Of a stretch of DNA of 33,579 nucleotides, positions 24,407-33,524 are shown in pieces. The DNA comes from an uncultured Rhodobiaceae bacterium (GTDB lineage Bacteria > Pseudomonadota > Alphaproteobacteria > RS24), in NCBI GenBank assembly GCA_937876775.1, contig CALEFA010000052.1:1-33579 (forward strand), written 5' to 3'. Both the position numbers and the translations under genes were made by a program. Numbering within the stretch: the first letter of the stretch is position 1; each line of letters opens with the position of its first letter. The notes under the pieces are model-generated. The model was given only the letters and a program-made list of their open reading frames with translations. It was not told where the DNA came from and did no database searches.

Positions 24407-25033
24407 TTACTCTTCACTTTCATCTTCTTGTACAAAAAACCTTGAATTGGGCAGGCTGTCGACCACGCGCACTTCGGTGAGAGCAAATTGCGTCACCAAA
24501 TTCTGCGCATCGGTAATTTGCCAACCAATGAGACGCATTGTCGGATGCTCAAAAACCAAGGTCATGAGACCCGCCGTTTCGCCGTCATCGCCATCGACCA
24601 ATGTCACTTGAGCGCGACCGCCCTCAATTAAAATTTCCTTCACATTGGCCGGTGAAATCGGCTTATCCCAAACATCACGCATCAACTGCAACGGCGTCAC
24701 CGAGACCGGATAACGATTGGCTTCAGCGCCGGGCGCCTCTTGCACGCTAATCCATGGCCCCGACACAGTAATAATGCTTTGCGCCTCGTCCTCATAGGCA
24801 AACCGCATTTTGTCGGGCAAGGCGAGGGCGAATGTGCCGCGTAAAAGCCCGCCATTGGGGGCGCGTTGCAAGAACCGACCCGTCTGCGGCGGCAGCGCCA
24901 GAAACGCTTGGCGCAATTGCGTTAGGCTCAGCTCTGGGGGCGGTTCAGCCGCTTGCGCTGGAGTGATGATAAGCCCACAGGCCAGCGTCAGCATGGCGCA
25001 AAACCGGCCTAAAGAACTGCCAAAAGGGATCAA
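24407..25033 (-). CDS. lolA: Outer-membrane lipoprotein carrier LolA
   Basis: The 208-residue protein carries a signal peptide ([15 protein letters not shown]) and the LolA fold: [38 protein letters not shown], then a beta-sheet with [17 protein letters not shown] and [18 protein letters not shown]. LolA takes lipoproteins from LolCDE and delivers them across the periplasm to the outer membrane. The long start is a TTG at 25031-25033 that overlaps the ftsK stop (TTGA). An ATG at 24994 (MLTLACG) would still give a signal peptide, so the start is uncertain. Next to ftsK as in other alphaproteobacteria. Confidence 0.92.
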   Translation of the reverse strand: MIPFGSSLGRFCAMLTLACGLIITPAQAAEPPPELSLTQLRQAFLALPPQTGRFLQRAPNGGLLRGTFALALPDKMRFAYEDEAQSIITVSGPWISVQEAPGAEANRYPVSVTPLQLMRDVWDKPISPANVKEILIEGGRAQVTLVDGDDGETAGLMTLVFEHPTMRLIGWQITDAQNLVTQFALTEVRVVDSLPNSRFFVQEDESEE

Positions 25034-27402
25034 TGTTTGCCTGCCAAAATCTCGCGCTTGCCGGCGTGGTTGGGTGGACTGATGACGCCCTGTTCTTCCA
25101 TTTGCTCAATCAACCGCGCCGCGCGATTATAGCCAATTTGCAAACGACGCTGAACATAACTGGTCGAGGCGCGGCCATCGCGGGTGACAATTGCCACCGC
25201 CTGATCATACAGGCTGTCGCTCTCTCCGCCACCGCCAAGCAAATCGGCAATCTCCTCAGGCGGCTCTTCGGTCACCTGTTCAATATAATTTGGCACCGCT
25301 TGTTTTTTCAAGAAGCTAACGACTTTTTCGACCTCTTCATCCGATACGAACGGCCCATGCACACGCTGAATGCGCCCGCCGCCGCCCATGAATAGCATAT
25401 CGCCCTGTCCCAATAATTGCTCCGAGCCCTGTTCGCCCAGCACCGTGCGGCTGTCGATTTTCGAGGTCACTTGAAACGAAATCCGGCTAGGGAAATTAGC
25501 CTTAATAGTGCCGGTAATCACATCGACAGAAGGGCGCTGGGTCGCGGTAATCAAGTGCACGCCCGCGGCCCGCGCCATTTGCGCTAGGCGCTGCACCGCC
25601 GCCTCAATATCCTTACCGGCGACCATCATCAAATCAGCCATTTCATCAATCACCACCACAATAAAAGGCAGAACTTCAGTTTCAATGGTTTCTTCTTCGA
25701 ACACTGGTGCCCCACTATCGGGGTCAAAGCCGGTTTGCACACGGCGGCTCAAGGTTTCGCCCGTGCGTTGCGCCTCAGCCATGCGTTCGTTAAAGCCCTC
25801 AATATTCCGGACGCCAATTTTGGCCATTTTGCGGTAGCGGTTCTCCATTTCCTGAACCACCCATTTCAGCGCCACCACCGCTTTCTTGGGCTCGGTCACC
25901 ACTGGTGCCAGCAAATGCGGAATGCCGTCATAAACCGACAGCTCCAACATTTTCGGGTCGACCAAAATCAATCGGCATTGGTCCGGCGTCATCCGATAGA
26001 GCAAAGATAAAATCATCGTGTTAATGCCCACTGACTTACCAGAGCCGGTGGTGCCAGCAACCAAAAGATGGGGCATTTTTGTCAGGTCAGCCATCACTGG
26101 CCCGCCGCCAATGTCCTTGCCCAGCGCCATGGTCAATTTGCTCTTGCCGCTCTCAAAATCGGCGCTGGTCAAAAGCTCGCGTAAAGAAACAATCTCGCGC
26201 GTCGCATTGGGCAGTTCAATGCCGATGACATTAGCCCCCGGCACAGGCGCCACCCGACAGCTCACCGCACTCATTGAGCGGGCAATATCATCCGACAGGC
26301 CAACCACCCGCGATGAGCGCACGCCAGCGGCAGGTTCCAATTCATACAAGGTCACGACCGGGCCAGGCCGCACCTTGCCGACCGTGCCGCGCACCCCAAA
26401 ATCTTCCAAGACCGATTCCAACAAGCGCGCATTGGCTTCCAAGGCGTCTTTGCTCAACACATTGGCTGGCCTTTTAGCGCGAATTTCATTTAGCAGGCGT
26501 AGCGGTGGCAGTTCAAACTTGCCACTGGAATCAAAGCTAAGGCTGGGTTGCGCTTCGCGGGCGGCGCGGCGGCCGGCTTTCGGCGTCGTTTTTTTGGCCT
26601 CAACCGTTACCCCGGCCAGAGCAGCGGCCGGTGCTTGCTTGACCGGCATGACATCCTCGACATCATCGGCCGCCACCTCACGCTCATCAGCTGGCTGGCG
26701 ACGCAGGCGCAAGATTTGCCCAACGCGTTGCAGCGGTGCGAGCCAAGAGGCGGGCGCAAACAATCCGCCAATGGCCTGAATGGCTTGGCGCGTATAACGC
26801 AAATTTTGCAGCCCCCGCCATATGGCTGCCAAGCTGGTGCGCAACCATGCCGCCGAGGTTAACGCCAAGGTCAAGCCGGTCAGGCCGAGAACGGCAGCCA
26901 CCGATTGTTCACTGACACGACCTGGATGGATCGACCAAGCGCCCAAAACAGCGTCCAAGCCATCGGCCAAAATTTGCCCAATAGCCCCGCCAGGAAACGG
27001 CGCATACGGCGAGGCCGCGAGGCCATAAATTGCGAGCCCCATGCTGGTCAACAAAACCCCAAAGACACCAGCGATGAACCGCCAATTCGGATGGCTCACC
27101 GGCAGACGCCGCAAACGACGCAGGGCATAGGCCAACATTGGCAACAAGGCCAGCCAAACACCATGGCCGATGACTTGGTAAACCGCGTCGGCAAAAACAG
27201 CCCCCGGTGTGCCCAACCAGTTGCGCGTGGCGTCAAGGCTTGTGGTGTTCCAGCTTGGGTCTGCTGGGTTGAAACTAATCAAAGCGGCGGCCATTAGCCC
27301 GATGACGACCAGAAGGGTGACAGCCGCCAATTTCGATATGCCGGCAGAAATTTGGAGGCCGAGCGAACGAGCCGCTTTGCTGGCGCGATCTTGCCAACTC
27401 AT
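25030..27402 (-). CDS. ftsK: DNA translocase FtsK
   Basis: A 790-residue cell-division and chromosome-segregation motor. N-terminal membrane helices cover about residues 20-210 ([52 protein letters not shown] and one more). A short linker leads to the motor with [19 protein letters not shown] (Walker A), [34 protein letters not shown] (Walker B) and [20 protein letters not shown]. The C-terminal gamma domain ([17 protein letters not shown]..., [19 protein letters not shown]) reads the KOPS sites. Overlaps the upstream aminotransferase by 4 bases and the lolA start by up to 4. The linker is short, as in many alphaproteobacteria. Confidence 0.97.
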   Translation of the reverse strand: MSWQDRASKAARSLGLQISAGISKLAAVTLLVVIGLMAAALISFNPADPSWNTTSLDATRNWLGTPGAVFADAVYQVIGHGVWLALLPMLAYALRRLRRLPVSHPNWRFIAGVFGVLLTSMGLAIYGLAASPYAPFPGGAIGQILADGLDAVLGAWSIHPGRVSEQSVAAVLGLTGLTLALTSAAWLRTSLAAIWRGLQNLRYTRQAIQAIGGLFAPASWLAPLQRVGQILRLRRQPADEREVAADDVEDVMPVKQAPAAALAGVTVEAKKTTPKAGRRAAREAQPSLSFDSSGKFELPPLRLLNEIRAKRPANVLSKDALEANARLLESVLEDFGVRGTVGKVRPGPVVTLYELEPAAGVRSSRVVGLSDDIARSMSAVSCRVAPVPGANVIGIELPNATREIVSLRELLTSADFESGKSKLTMALGKDIGGGPVMADLTKMPHLLVAGTTGSGKSVGINTMILSLLYRMTPDQCRLILVDPKMLELSVYDGIPHLLAPVVTEPKKAVVALKWVVQEMENRYRKMAKIGVRNIEGFNERMAEAQRTGETLSRRVQTGFDPDSGAPVFEEETIETEVLPFIVVVIDEMADLMMVAGKDIEAAVQRLAQMARAAGVHLITATQRPSVDVITGTIKANFPSRISFQVTSKIDSRTVLGEQGSEQLLGQGDMLFMGGGGRIQRVHGPFVSDEEVEKVVSFLKKQAVPNYIEQVTEEPPEEIADLLGGGGESDSLYDQAVAIVTRDGRASTSYVQRRLQIGYNRAARLIEQMEEQGVISPPNHAGKREILAGKH

Positions 27403-28631
27403 GACGCCACCTCATGCGCAGCGGCCATTGGCGGCGAGAGGTGGGTGGCAATATCTCTCAGCGCGGTTTCGGTTTCCTGCAAATCGCCGACCAGCGCAAT
27501 GCGAATATAACCGTCGCCGATATTCTGACCATCGGCACTGGGCCGCGTTAAATAAGCGCCGGGCAAAACCCGAAGGCCCAATTGCTGCCAAAGCTGCAAA
27601 GCCGCGGCCTCGCCATTATCGACCGGCAACCAAAGAAAAAACCCGCCCGGTGGCCGAAAAAAGCCCGGCCAATTGGAAAAGATTTTCTCTGCCATATCAA
27701 ATTTTTGCTGATACAGCGCGCGGTTGTCGCTGACATGCGCGTCGTCAGCCCATGCTAAAGCAGCAGCATTTTGAACGGCTATTGGTGATTGTGGCGCGGC
27801 AATCATCCGCAAATCAAAAAACTGTTGCATTAACTGCGCCCCACCAGCGCAAAAGCCACTCCGCAAGCCTGGCAAATTACTGCGCTTAGACAAGGAGTGA
27901 AACGCCATCACGGGCGCATCCGTGTCTTTATGTTGCTGCATGATTTGCAAAATCGACGGCGGCGGTGTGGCCTCATGAGCGCGGTCATAGATTTCTGCAT
28001 AACATTCATCAACCAAAAGAATAAACCCATAGCGCTTGGCCAAATCATAGGTTTTTTGCAAGTAATCAAGATTTGCAATCGTGCCTTGCGGATTGGCCGG
28101 TGAACATAAATATAAAGCCCGCATGCGCGCCAATGTGGTTTCCTCAAGCGCTTCAAGATCGGGCAAAAAGCCCGTGGCTTCACTGGCGTCAAGATAAAGC
28201 GGCGTCGCGCCGGCAGCGGTGACCGCGCTGGCATAGACTTGATAAAACGGGTTGGGCATGGCCATCAGCCCGTCGGGTTTGGGCGGCGCCAATTGAGCGG
28301 CCAAAAACAAGCCTTCGCGCGTGCCATTCAACGGCATTATTTGCGCCGCCTCGGCCAAGCTGTCAGCGGCAATACCAAACCGACGGTTTAACCAACCGGC
28401 CACCGCCTCGCGCCAAGCTGGCAGGCCTGCGATTGGTGGATAGCGCCTATAGCTATCGGTTTCGGCGGCCAATGCCTGCAAAACAAAATCTGGTGCCGGA
28501 TGGCGCGGCTCGCCAATCGCCAGCGATATCGCCGGGCGCCCCGGTTGATGCGCGTCCAACAAACCACGCAAGCGCGCGAATGGGGATTGGACCCCAGATT
28601 TGGGCAGGGCGTCAGCTCGCCGGTGTGGCAT
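27399..28631 (-). CDS. dapC: Class I aminotransferase, DapC-like (N-succinyl-LL-DAP aminotransferase)
   Basis: The 410-residue PLP enzyme begins with [17 protein letters not shown] and [15 protein letters not shown], then [42 protein letters not shown], and the PLP Lys in [15 protein letters not shown]. The C-terminal FFLWLPVD and IRIALVGD segments carry the substrate-binding Arg. Similarity is closest to DapC, which makes N-succinyl-LL-diaminopimelate in lysine and peptidoglycan synthesis; position in a division/envelope operon agrees. Substrate choice is inferred, not shown. AGGAGA precedes the ATG. It heads the run ftsK-lolA-unknown-xth. Confidence 0.85.
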   Translation of the reverse strand: MPHRRADALPKSGVQSPFARLRGLLDAHQPGRPAISLAIGEPRHPAPDFVLQALAAETDSYRRYPPIAGLPAWREAVAGWLNRRFGIAADSLAEAAQIMPLNGTREGLFLAAQLAPPKPDGLMAMPNPFYQVYASAVTAAGATPLYLDASEATGFLPDLEALEETTLARMRALYLCSPANPQGTIANLDYLQKTYDLAKRYGFILLVDECYAEIYDRAHEATPPPSILQIMQQHKDTDAPVMAFHSLSKRSNLPGLRSGFCAGGAQLMQQFFDLRMIAAPQSPIAVQNAAALAWADDAHVSDNRALYQQKFDMAEKIFSNWPGFFRPPGGFFLWLPVDNGEAAALQLWQQLGLRVLPGAYLTRPSADGQNIGDGYIRIALVGDLQETETALRDIATHLSPPMAAAHEVAS

Positions 28632-28647
28632 ATGTGTCTCCTAAAAA

Positions 28648-28684
28648 TAAACCCGCAAAGGGCTCTACGCCCCTCACGGGTTTA
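28648..28684 (-). terminator. Stem-loop terminator after the ammonium transporter gene
   Basis: TAAACCCG (28648-28655) pairs with CGGGTTTA (28677-28684), and GGGC/GCCC forms an inner helix. On the minus strand the stem is followed by TTTTTA (28641-28646), shortly before the dapC ribosome site. It most likely ends amt transcripts; it could also act in the dapC leader. Confidence 0.6.
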
Positions 28685-28751
28685 TCGAATCAGCCTGACC
28701 TACATTAACGCGGAGTTGGCGCTATGGTCAAAGCAGCATTCACATTTTGTC

Positions 28752-29972
28752 TTAACCGCCCAAGCCAGTTTCAGGATTAGCGGCAATTTTGTGGATCGAT
28801 AAATCCGCCCCTTGACGCTCTTCCTCTTCGGTCAAGCGAATGCCAATCGTGCGTTTCAGCAGACCATAGATAATCAGTCCGCAAATCGCTGCAAAGGCAC
28901 AGCCGGCAACAGTGCCAATAAGTTGACTGATCAGGCTTACGCCGCCCAGACCGCCCAGCGCCTGCTGGCCGAAAATACCACACGCAATGCCGCCCCAAGC
29001 GCCAGCCAAACCATGCAGCGGCCAAACGCCCAACACATCGTCAACTTTCAATTTTTCTTGGCAATAGATGAACAAGTAAACGAAAAGAATACCGGCGATG
29101 GCACCCGTTACCAGCGCGCCAATTGGGTGCATAACATCCGAGCCGGCGCATACCGCGACCAGACCCGCCAAGGCGCCATTGTGCACAAAGCCCGGGTCAG
29201 ATTTGCCAAATAACAACGCCGCCAAAAGTCCGCCGACCATGGCCATTAATGAATTGACCGCGACCAAACCAGATACGCCTTCGAGAGATTGCGCGCTGAC
29301 CACATTGAAGCCGAACCAGCCAATGCACAGCAACCAGCTGCCCAATGACAACCAAGGAATAGATGATGGCGGAAAGGCTGAACCGCGGGGGCCATAACGT
29401 CCAAGACGGGCGCCGAGCATGACAACGGCAGACAGGGCTAACCAGCCGCCAACGCCGTGCACCACAACCGAACCGGCGAAATCATGGAAGCTGGCGCCGA
29501 AGCTTTCTTCCAGCCAGCTTTGGAAACCAAAATTGCCGTTCCATACAATGCCTTCAAAGAAGGGATAGACCAATCCGACAATAACAGCGGAAGCCAAGAG
29601 TTGTGGGCCGAAGCGCACCCGCTCGGCGATGCCGCCGGAAATGATCGCTGGAATGGCTGCGGCAAACGTCAGCAAGAAAAAGAATTTAATTAACGAAATG
29701 CCCTGAGGGCCGTAGGTCTCATTGCCAGCCGCGCCACTAATCACACTGGCTGACGACAAAAAGTCGACGCCATAAGCAACCGAATAACCGACAAAGAAAT
29801 AAGCCACAGTCGACACGCCAAAATCAGAAATGATTTTAACCATCGCGTTAACTTGGTTCTTGCTGCGCACCGTGCCGACTTCTAGAAACGCGAAACCTGC
29901 GTGCATGGCAAAAACCAAAATGGCACCCATGAGAATGAAAAAGACGTCGCCGCCTACGAGTGTATGTGTCAT
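28752..29972 (-). CDS. amt: Ammonium transporter (Amt/MEP/Rh family)
   Basis: The 406-residue integral membrane protein has about 11 helices. Typical segments are MHAGFAFLEVGTVRSKN, SGGIAERVRF, HDFAGSVVVHGVGGW (Asp and first pore His), GSWLLCIGWFGFN, and PLHGLAGAWGGIACG (second pore His). The cytoplasmic tail ends with a charged EEEERQGADLSIH. I start at 29972 (MTHTLVGG) because it lies downstream of the sigma-54 promoter at 30001-30018; the longer frame to 30035 would begin upstream of it. No glnK gene follows, unlike in many bacteria. Regulation by nitrogen limitation is directly supported by the promoter and the NtrC box. Confidence 0.95.
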   Translation of the reverse strand: MTHTLVGGDVFFILMGAILVFAMHAGFAFLEVGTVRSKNQVNAMVKIISDFGVSTVAYFFVGYSVAYGVDFLSSASVISGAAGNETYGPQGISLIKFFFLLTFAAAIPAIISGGIAERVRFGPQLLASAVIVGLVYPFFEGIVWNGNFGFQSWLEESFGASFHDFAGSVVVHGVGGWLALSAVVMLGARLGRYGPRGSAFPPSSIPWLSLGSWLLCIGWFGFNVVSAQSLEGVSGLVAVNSLMAMVGGLLAALLFGKSDPGFVHNGALAGLVAVCAGSDVMHPIGALVTGAIAGILFVYLFIYCQEKLKVDDVLGVWPLHGLAGAWGGIACGIFGQQALGGLGGVSLISQLIGTVAGCAFAAICGLIIYGLLKRTIGIRLTEEEERQGADLSIHKIAANPETGLGG

Positions 29973-30000
29973 TTGAACCCCCAATACAAAAAATGAACTT

Positions 30001-30018
30001 ATGCAAGTTGCGTGCCAA
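30001..30018 (-). promoter_or_regulatory. Sigma-54 promoter of amt
   Basis: The minus strand reads TTGGCACGCAACTTGCAT, matching the sigma-54 consensus TGGCACG-N4-TTGC exactly, with GG and GC elements at the -24/-12 spacing. The expected transcription start is about 20 bases before the amt ATG at 29972. RpoN promoters need an AAA+ activator such as NtrC. Confidence 0.88.
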
Positions 30019-30071
30019 AATGGCCATGGCCTCAAGTGCCCTGCGTTCTGTCAGTTCTCGAGGCGCGCAAG

Positions 30072-30103
30072 GGCAGCTGTCTCGCAAAAGCGAGAAATCT
30101 GCC
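30072..30103. other. Stem-loop in the amt/UbiH-like divergent region
   Basis: TCTCGC-AAAA-GCGAGA (30080-30095) forms a perfect 6-bp tetraloop hairpin, with an outer GGCAG/CTGCC helix. It lies between the sigma-54 promoter and the NtrC box. No T-tract follows immediately. The role is unknown; it may be incidental. Confidence 0.3.
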
Positions 30104-30129
30104 TGTTTGTTAATCGAGGCCTGTGCTTG

Positions 30130-30146
30130 TGCACAATATTTGTGCA
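30130..30146. promoter_or_regulatory. NtrC enhancer box
   Basis: TGCACAATATTTGTGCA is a 7+3+7 perfect inverted repeat that fits the NtrC consensus TGCAC-N7-GTGCA. It lies about 145 bases upstream of the expected amt start, the normal enhancer distance for a sigma-54 promoter. It could also act on the plus-strand gene at 30242. Confidence 0.78.
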
Positions 30147-30241
30147 GTTTTCCTTGCCATGCGCCCGAATGGGGCGGCAAATCCGCCCAAATGGCGTGCT
30201 TGGGTCTAGACGAGCTGGCAATATTGAGGCAGTGTCAGCCG

Positions 30242-31495
30242 ATGACGAGACTTCAGACAGCCCCACCAATTCTTATTGCTGGCCAAGGCAATGGCGCCAA
30301 AGTCGCTGCCCTTGCGCTGGCGGCGGCGGGGTTTCATGTGCACATCGAGCCGCCTCGGCCATTGGCCGATATGCCAGACTGGCAGAATGTGCTGGCGCTC
30401 AGCCCGGCCGCCCATTTGATGCTTGAAACCTTGGGTGTTTGGTCGCAATTAGACCTGCCCAGCACCGCGGTTACAAATCTTATTGTGCACGGGCAAAGGC
30501 CTCAACGCCAATCGGCCTTGCTGCCGCATTCCTTGGGGTTTGCGCCAAATCAAACTGATGAGGCAACAGCCGAGGCAGTTGATGTCATGGCGCATATAGT
30601 CAGCTTGGCGAGCCTTAGTCGGGCAATCGATAGGTGTTTTGCCGCCTGTAAAAATATCACCCGCCTACCAGCGATGATTGCCGATCACGATCCGCGCAGC
30701 AAAACCATAGAGCTTGAGAATGGTGACCAACAGCCATGTGGACTTTTGGTCGATGCGACCCGCGCAGCAAGGCCATGGCGCGATATGGCCGCCCATCAGG
30801 CCGATTACAAAACTGTGGCCCTTACCGCTGAAATCGCCAGCCAGCGCCCGCATGGCCATATGGCGCAGCAAATTTTCACCGCCTCGGGGCCGTTGGCGCT
30901 TTTGCCCCTCGCTGATGCGCATCGCTTGGCGCTCATCTGGTCGCTACCGGAACGGCGCGGCCACGCCTTGGCCGCGGCAGATGCAGCTATTTTCAACCAT
31001 GAATTAAGCCGTGCGACGGAAGATTTTTTTGGCCCGCTTGAGGTCATCGGAAAACCGGCCAAGCAGCCGCTTTTGCTGTATTTAGCACATGATTTCGTCG
31101 CCCCGGGACGGGTGCTGATTGGCGATGCGGCGCACATTATTCACCCGCTCGCCGGACAGGGGTTCAACCTGACCCTGCGCGACATTGCTGAACTGGCCGA
31201 TTGTCTGCACCATGGTCGACATCTGGGACTGGCCAGCGATGATTTTAGCATTTTGGAAGCCTACCAGACCCACCGCCGCAGCGATGCTGGCCTTACTGTC
31301 GCCGCCACCGACGGCTTGAACCGGATTTTCTCAACCCGTCACAGCCTGTTAACCGGCTTAGCCAGTCTCGGGCTTGGGGTAAGTGATGGTTTGGCGCGGC
31401 GGTTTCCGCAAATGCGCCTCGCTTTTGCCGCGCAGGCCGATTACGGTACCAGCCCACCGGCACGCCTGATGCGCGGCGAGAATTTCACCGACTAA
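30242..31495 (+). CDS. UbiH/UbiF-like FAD-dependent monooxygenase
   Basis: The 417-residue protein has the FAD-binding start PPILIAGQGNGAKVAALALA, a central region with ALSPAAHLMLETLGVW, and the strong second FAD motif GDAAHIIHPLAGQGFNLTLRD, the hallmark of the ubiquinone-hydroxylase family. Between them, the usual GADG-Ser-Arg motif is replaced by LLVDATRAARPW, so it is a divergent member. The family hydroxylates the ubiquinone ring; alphaproteobacteria carry several (UbiH, UbiL, UbiM) with differing sites. Start 30242 gives the correct FAD N-terminus; an open frame extends upstream to 29960 but crosses the sigma-54 promoter and NtrC box. Its stop abuts the convergent Trm112 gene. Confidence 0.85.
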   Translation: MTRLQTAPPILIAGQGNGAKVAALALAAAGFHVHIEPPRPLADMPDWQNVLALSPAAHLMLETLGVWSQLDLPSTAVTNLIVHGQRPQRQSALLPHSLGFAPNQTDEATAEAVDVMAHIVSLASLSRAIDRCFAACKNITRLPAMIADHDPRSKTIELENGDQQPCGLLVDATRAARPWRDMAAHQADYKTVALTAEIASQRPHGHMAQQIFTASGPLALLPLADAHRLALIWSLPERRGHALAAADAAIFNHELSRATEDFFGPLEVIGKPAKQPLLLYLAHDFVAPGRVLIGDAAHIIHPLAGQGFNLTLRDIAELADCLHHGRHLGLASDDFSILEAYQTHRRSDAGLTVAATDGLNRIFSTRHSLLTGLASLGLGVSDGLARRFPQMRLAFAAQADYGTSPPARLMRGENFTD

Positions 31496-31720
31496 TCAGC
31501 CCTCGAGTTTACGCGCCTCTTCCGGCAACATAATCGGAATGCCATCGCGCACGGGGTAAGCCAGTCCGGCGTCTTTGGAAATTAATTCACTGGTCGTCTT
31601 ATCAAGCGTCAGCGGTCCGCGGCTCACCGGACACACCAAAAGCTCCAGCAAATGCGCGTCTGGCCATGACGGGGTTTTCGCGTCAGCATTGTCTTCTTGC
31701 GGGTTTTCTTGCGATGTCAT
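31496..31720 (-). CDS. Trm112-like / YcaR family protein
   Basis: The 74-residue protein has a 20-residue acidic tail at its N-terminus, then [18 protein letters not shown] and [20 protein letters not shown], the Trm112/UPF0434 core. Its metal ligands are reduced to one Cys, common in the bacterial YcaR group. In eukaryotes and archaea Trm112 activates methyltransferases; bacterial relatives are less known. It lies 8 bases after the LON-domain gene and ends next to the UbiH-like gene. Confidence 0.92.
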   Translation of the reverse strand: MTSQENPQEDNADAKTPSWPDAHLLELLVCPVSRGPLTLDKTTSELISKDAGLAYPVRDGIPIMLPEEARKLEG

Positions 31721-31728
31721 TTTCGTTC

Positions 31729-32409
31729 CTACTGCATTGAATTATCATTGCTGCCATTCGCCGAGGCCATTTGCGCCAACACCATTTCGGTCAAAGCAAT
31801 CAAAATATCGGCCCGCTGCGCTAGACTATCAGCCTCCAGAAGGGCTTGTTTTTCCTGCGGCCCATAGGGGCTAATGATCGACAGCGAATTGACCAAAGCT
31901 TCATTACCCGATTGCTCGATCCTGTCCCAATCGGCGGTCATGCCATTGGCATCGAGATAGCGACGCACGACATCCAGCAAACTATCGCGGTCGACATCCA
32001 GCGCGCCGACATCAGAAATCAGATCGCTATCAAATGACTGGTAATTCGGACGCACTTGCCGATAGGCGGTGGTCACGGGCAATTCTTCGTCGACACGGAA
32101 GCGGCAAATACCAGTTAAGCTGACCACCATGCGGCCATCATCGGTTTCACTGAAAGAGGTGATGCGCCCGAGACAGCCGGTCTGCATTAATTTTGTCGGG
32201 CCGCTGGCTTCTTCCGCTGTCTTTGGCGGCACTGGCTGAATGATACCGAGAAAGCGGCCATGGGCCAGACTGTCCTCAAACATTTTCAAATAGCGCGGCT
32301 CAAAAATATTCAGCGGCAATTGTCCGCGCGGCAGCAACAGCACGCCCTCAAGCGGGAACACTGGAATTGTGGCTGGTAGCTCACTGGTGGTTTTGAACTT
32401 CTGACTCAT
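31729..32409 (-). CDS. LON peptidase substrate-binding domain protein
   Basis: The 226-residue protein is one LON N-terminal domain without the AAA+ or protease domains. It begins with [20 protein letters not shown] then [15 protein letters not shown], and follows with [28 protein letters not shown] and the helical C-terminal part. A function in binding unfolded clients is suspected for these stand-alone proteins. I start at 32409 (MSQKFKTT) since TAGGAA precedes it; an upstream frame overlaps the thioredoxin gene. It lies 7 bases after a chaperedoxin gene, which fits a proteostasis role. This pair is conserved in alphaproteobacteria. Confidence 0.92.
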   Translation of the reverse strand: MSQKFKTTSELPATIPVFPLEGVLLLPRGQLPLNIFEPRYLKMFEDSLAHGRFLGIIQPVPPKTAEEASGPTKLMQTGCLGRITSFSETDDGRMVVSLTGICRFRVDEELPVTTAYRQVRPNYQSFDSDLISDVGALDVDRDSLLDVVRRYLDANGMTADWDRIEQSGNEALVNSLSIISPYGPQEKQALLEADSLAQRADILIALTEMVLAQMASANGSNDNSMQ

Positions 32410-32416
32410 GGGCTTC

Positions 32417-33364
32417 CTAGCTAAACAATAAAGACGATAATTGCCGCCGCCCGGCGACGACAACCTCATCAGCGGCGCCATAGGCGTCAAAGAATTCTAA
32501 TAATTGGCGACGCGCGGCATTGTCGTCCCAATCGCGATTGCGGGCGATAATTTCGAGCAGGGCAGCGATCGCTTCTCCGCGACGCCCCGCCCCGTGATAG
32601 GCCAGCGCCAGATCAAACCGCGCCTGATGATTATTGGCGTCGGCCTCAAGCGCTGCCAACAGCGCGCTATCATCCAGCAACTCAGCCGCTTTATCGGCCA
32701 TTTTTTCAGCCAGCGCCAAGGCCGCGCGGGCGGCCAAAATATCTGGGTCATTGCTGGTCGGCGGGGCCATCTCCAGAGCTTGCTGCGCCGCCGGTAAATT
32801 ATCCATCTGCAAATGACACTGCGCCAGTCCGGCAATAGCGCCAACATGCGTAGGTTCCATGCCAATTACATCAGCAAAGGCTTGGCCGGCGGTGGCAATA
32901 TCGTTTTGCGCCAGCGCCTCTTGCGCCGCCTGCATCAGCTGGTCGACCGGCGAGGGGCCCATATCGGCGCCAAGATTTTTTTCGATAAAGGCTTTGACCT
33001 CGCTCTCAGGCAGGGCACCCATAAAGCCGTCGACTGGCTGGCCATTTTTGAACGCAAAAACCGCCGGTATGGATTGCACCTGCAATTGCTGCGCCACCGC
33101 TGGGTGCTCATCAATATTCATTTTCGCCAAGCGCACCTGACCCTGCGACAGGCCGATTAATTTTTCCAGCACTGGGGTCAATTGTTTGCACGGGCCGCAC
33201 CATGGGGCCCAGAGGTCTAGCAACACCAGCTGGCTTTTTGAGGCTTCGATGACCTCGGCCATAAAATTCTGTGTCGTCACATCCAGAATGTTCGCGGCCG
33301 CATCATTTGCGGCGGCGTCAACTGCGCCATTGGCGGCCATTATATCGTCAAGATTATTGCTCAT
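32417..33364 (-). CDS. Thioredoxin-TPR fusion (CnoX/YbbN-like chaperedoxin)
   Basis: The 315-residue protein has a thioredoxin domain (about residues 28-131: LDLWAPWCGPCKQLTPVLEK with the Cys-Gly-Pro-Cys site, cis-Pro in SIPAVFAF) followed by TPR-like helices (about 140-310: QEALAQNDIATAGQAFADVIG, LAALEADANNHQARFDLALA). The arrangement matches CnoX/YbbN, a chaperone that protects unfolding proteins during oxidative stress and hands them to GroEL or DnaK. Unlike E. coli YbbN, both redox Cys are present, so disulfide reduction is possible. AGGAAG precedes the ATG at 33364. It leads a three-gene minus-strand unit. Confidence 0.93.
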   Translation of the reverse strand: MSNNLDDIMAANGAVDAAANDAAANILDVTTQNFMAEVIEASKSQLVLLDLWAPWCGPCKQLTPVLEKLIGLSQGQVRLAKMNIDEHPAVAQQLQVQSIPAVFAFKNGQPVDGFMGALPESEVKAFIEKNLGADMGPSPVDQLMQAAQEALAQNDIATAGQAFADVIGMEPTHVGAIAGLAQCHLQMDNLPAAQQALEMAPPTSNDPDILAARAALALAEKMADKAAELLDDSALLAALEADANNHQARFDLALAYHGAGRRGEAIAALLEIIARNRDWDDNAARRQLLEFFDAYGAADEVVVAGRRQLSSLLFS

Positions 33365-33462
33365 TGATACTTCCTTTGCTCTAACATGGTGTCTTTCAAG
33401 CCGATTGCCAACCCCAGACGCGCTTTAACTGATTTTTGCTGCGATATTGTATGGAAACAGGC

Positions 33463-33491
33463 TTGTCAAACAGCAGACAATGGTGCATAAA
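33463..33491 (+). promoter_or_regulatory. Possible promoter of tRNA-Gly
   Basis: TTGTCA (33463-33468) and CATAAA (33486-33491) are 17 bases apart, 34 bases before the tRNA. The -35 is a good match and the -10 only partial. Confidence 0.4.
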
Positions 33492-33524
33492 TCGCCTCGC
33501 TGTTAAGCAACAGCCATCTGTGAT

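Noticed and set aside
29960-30241. N-terminal extension of the UbiH-like gene
   Set aside because: The extra 94 residues are not family-like and span the sigma-54 promoter and the NtrC box; the FAD motif begins right after the ATG at 30242.
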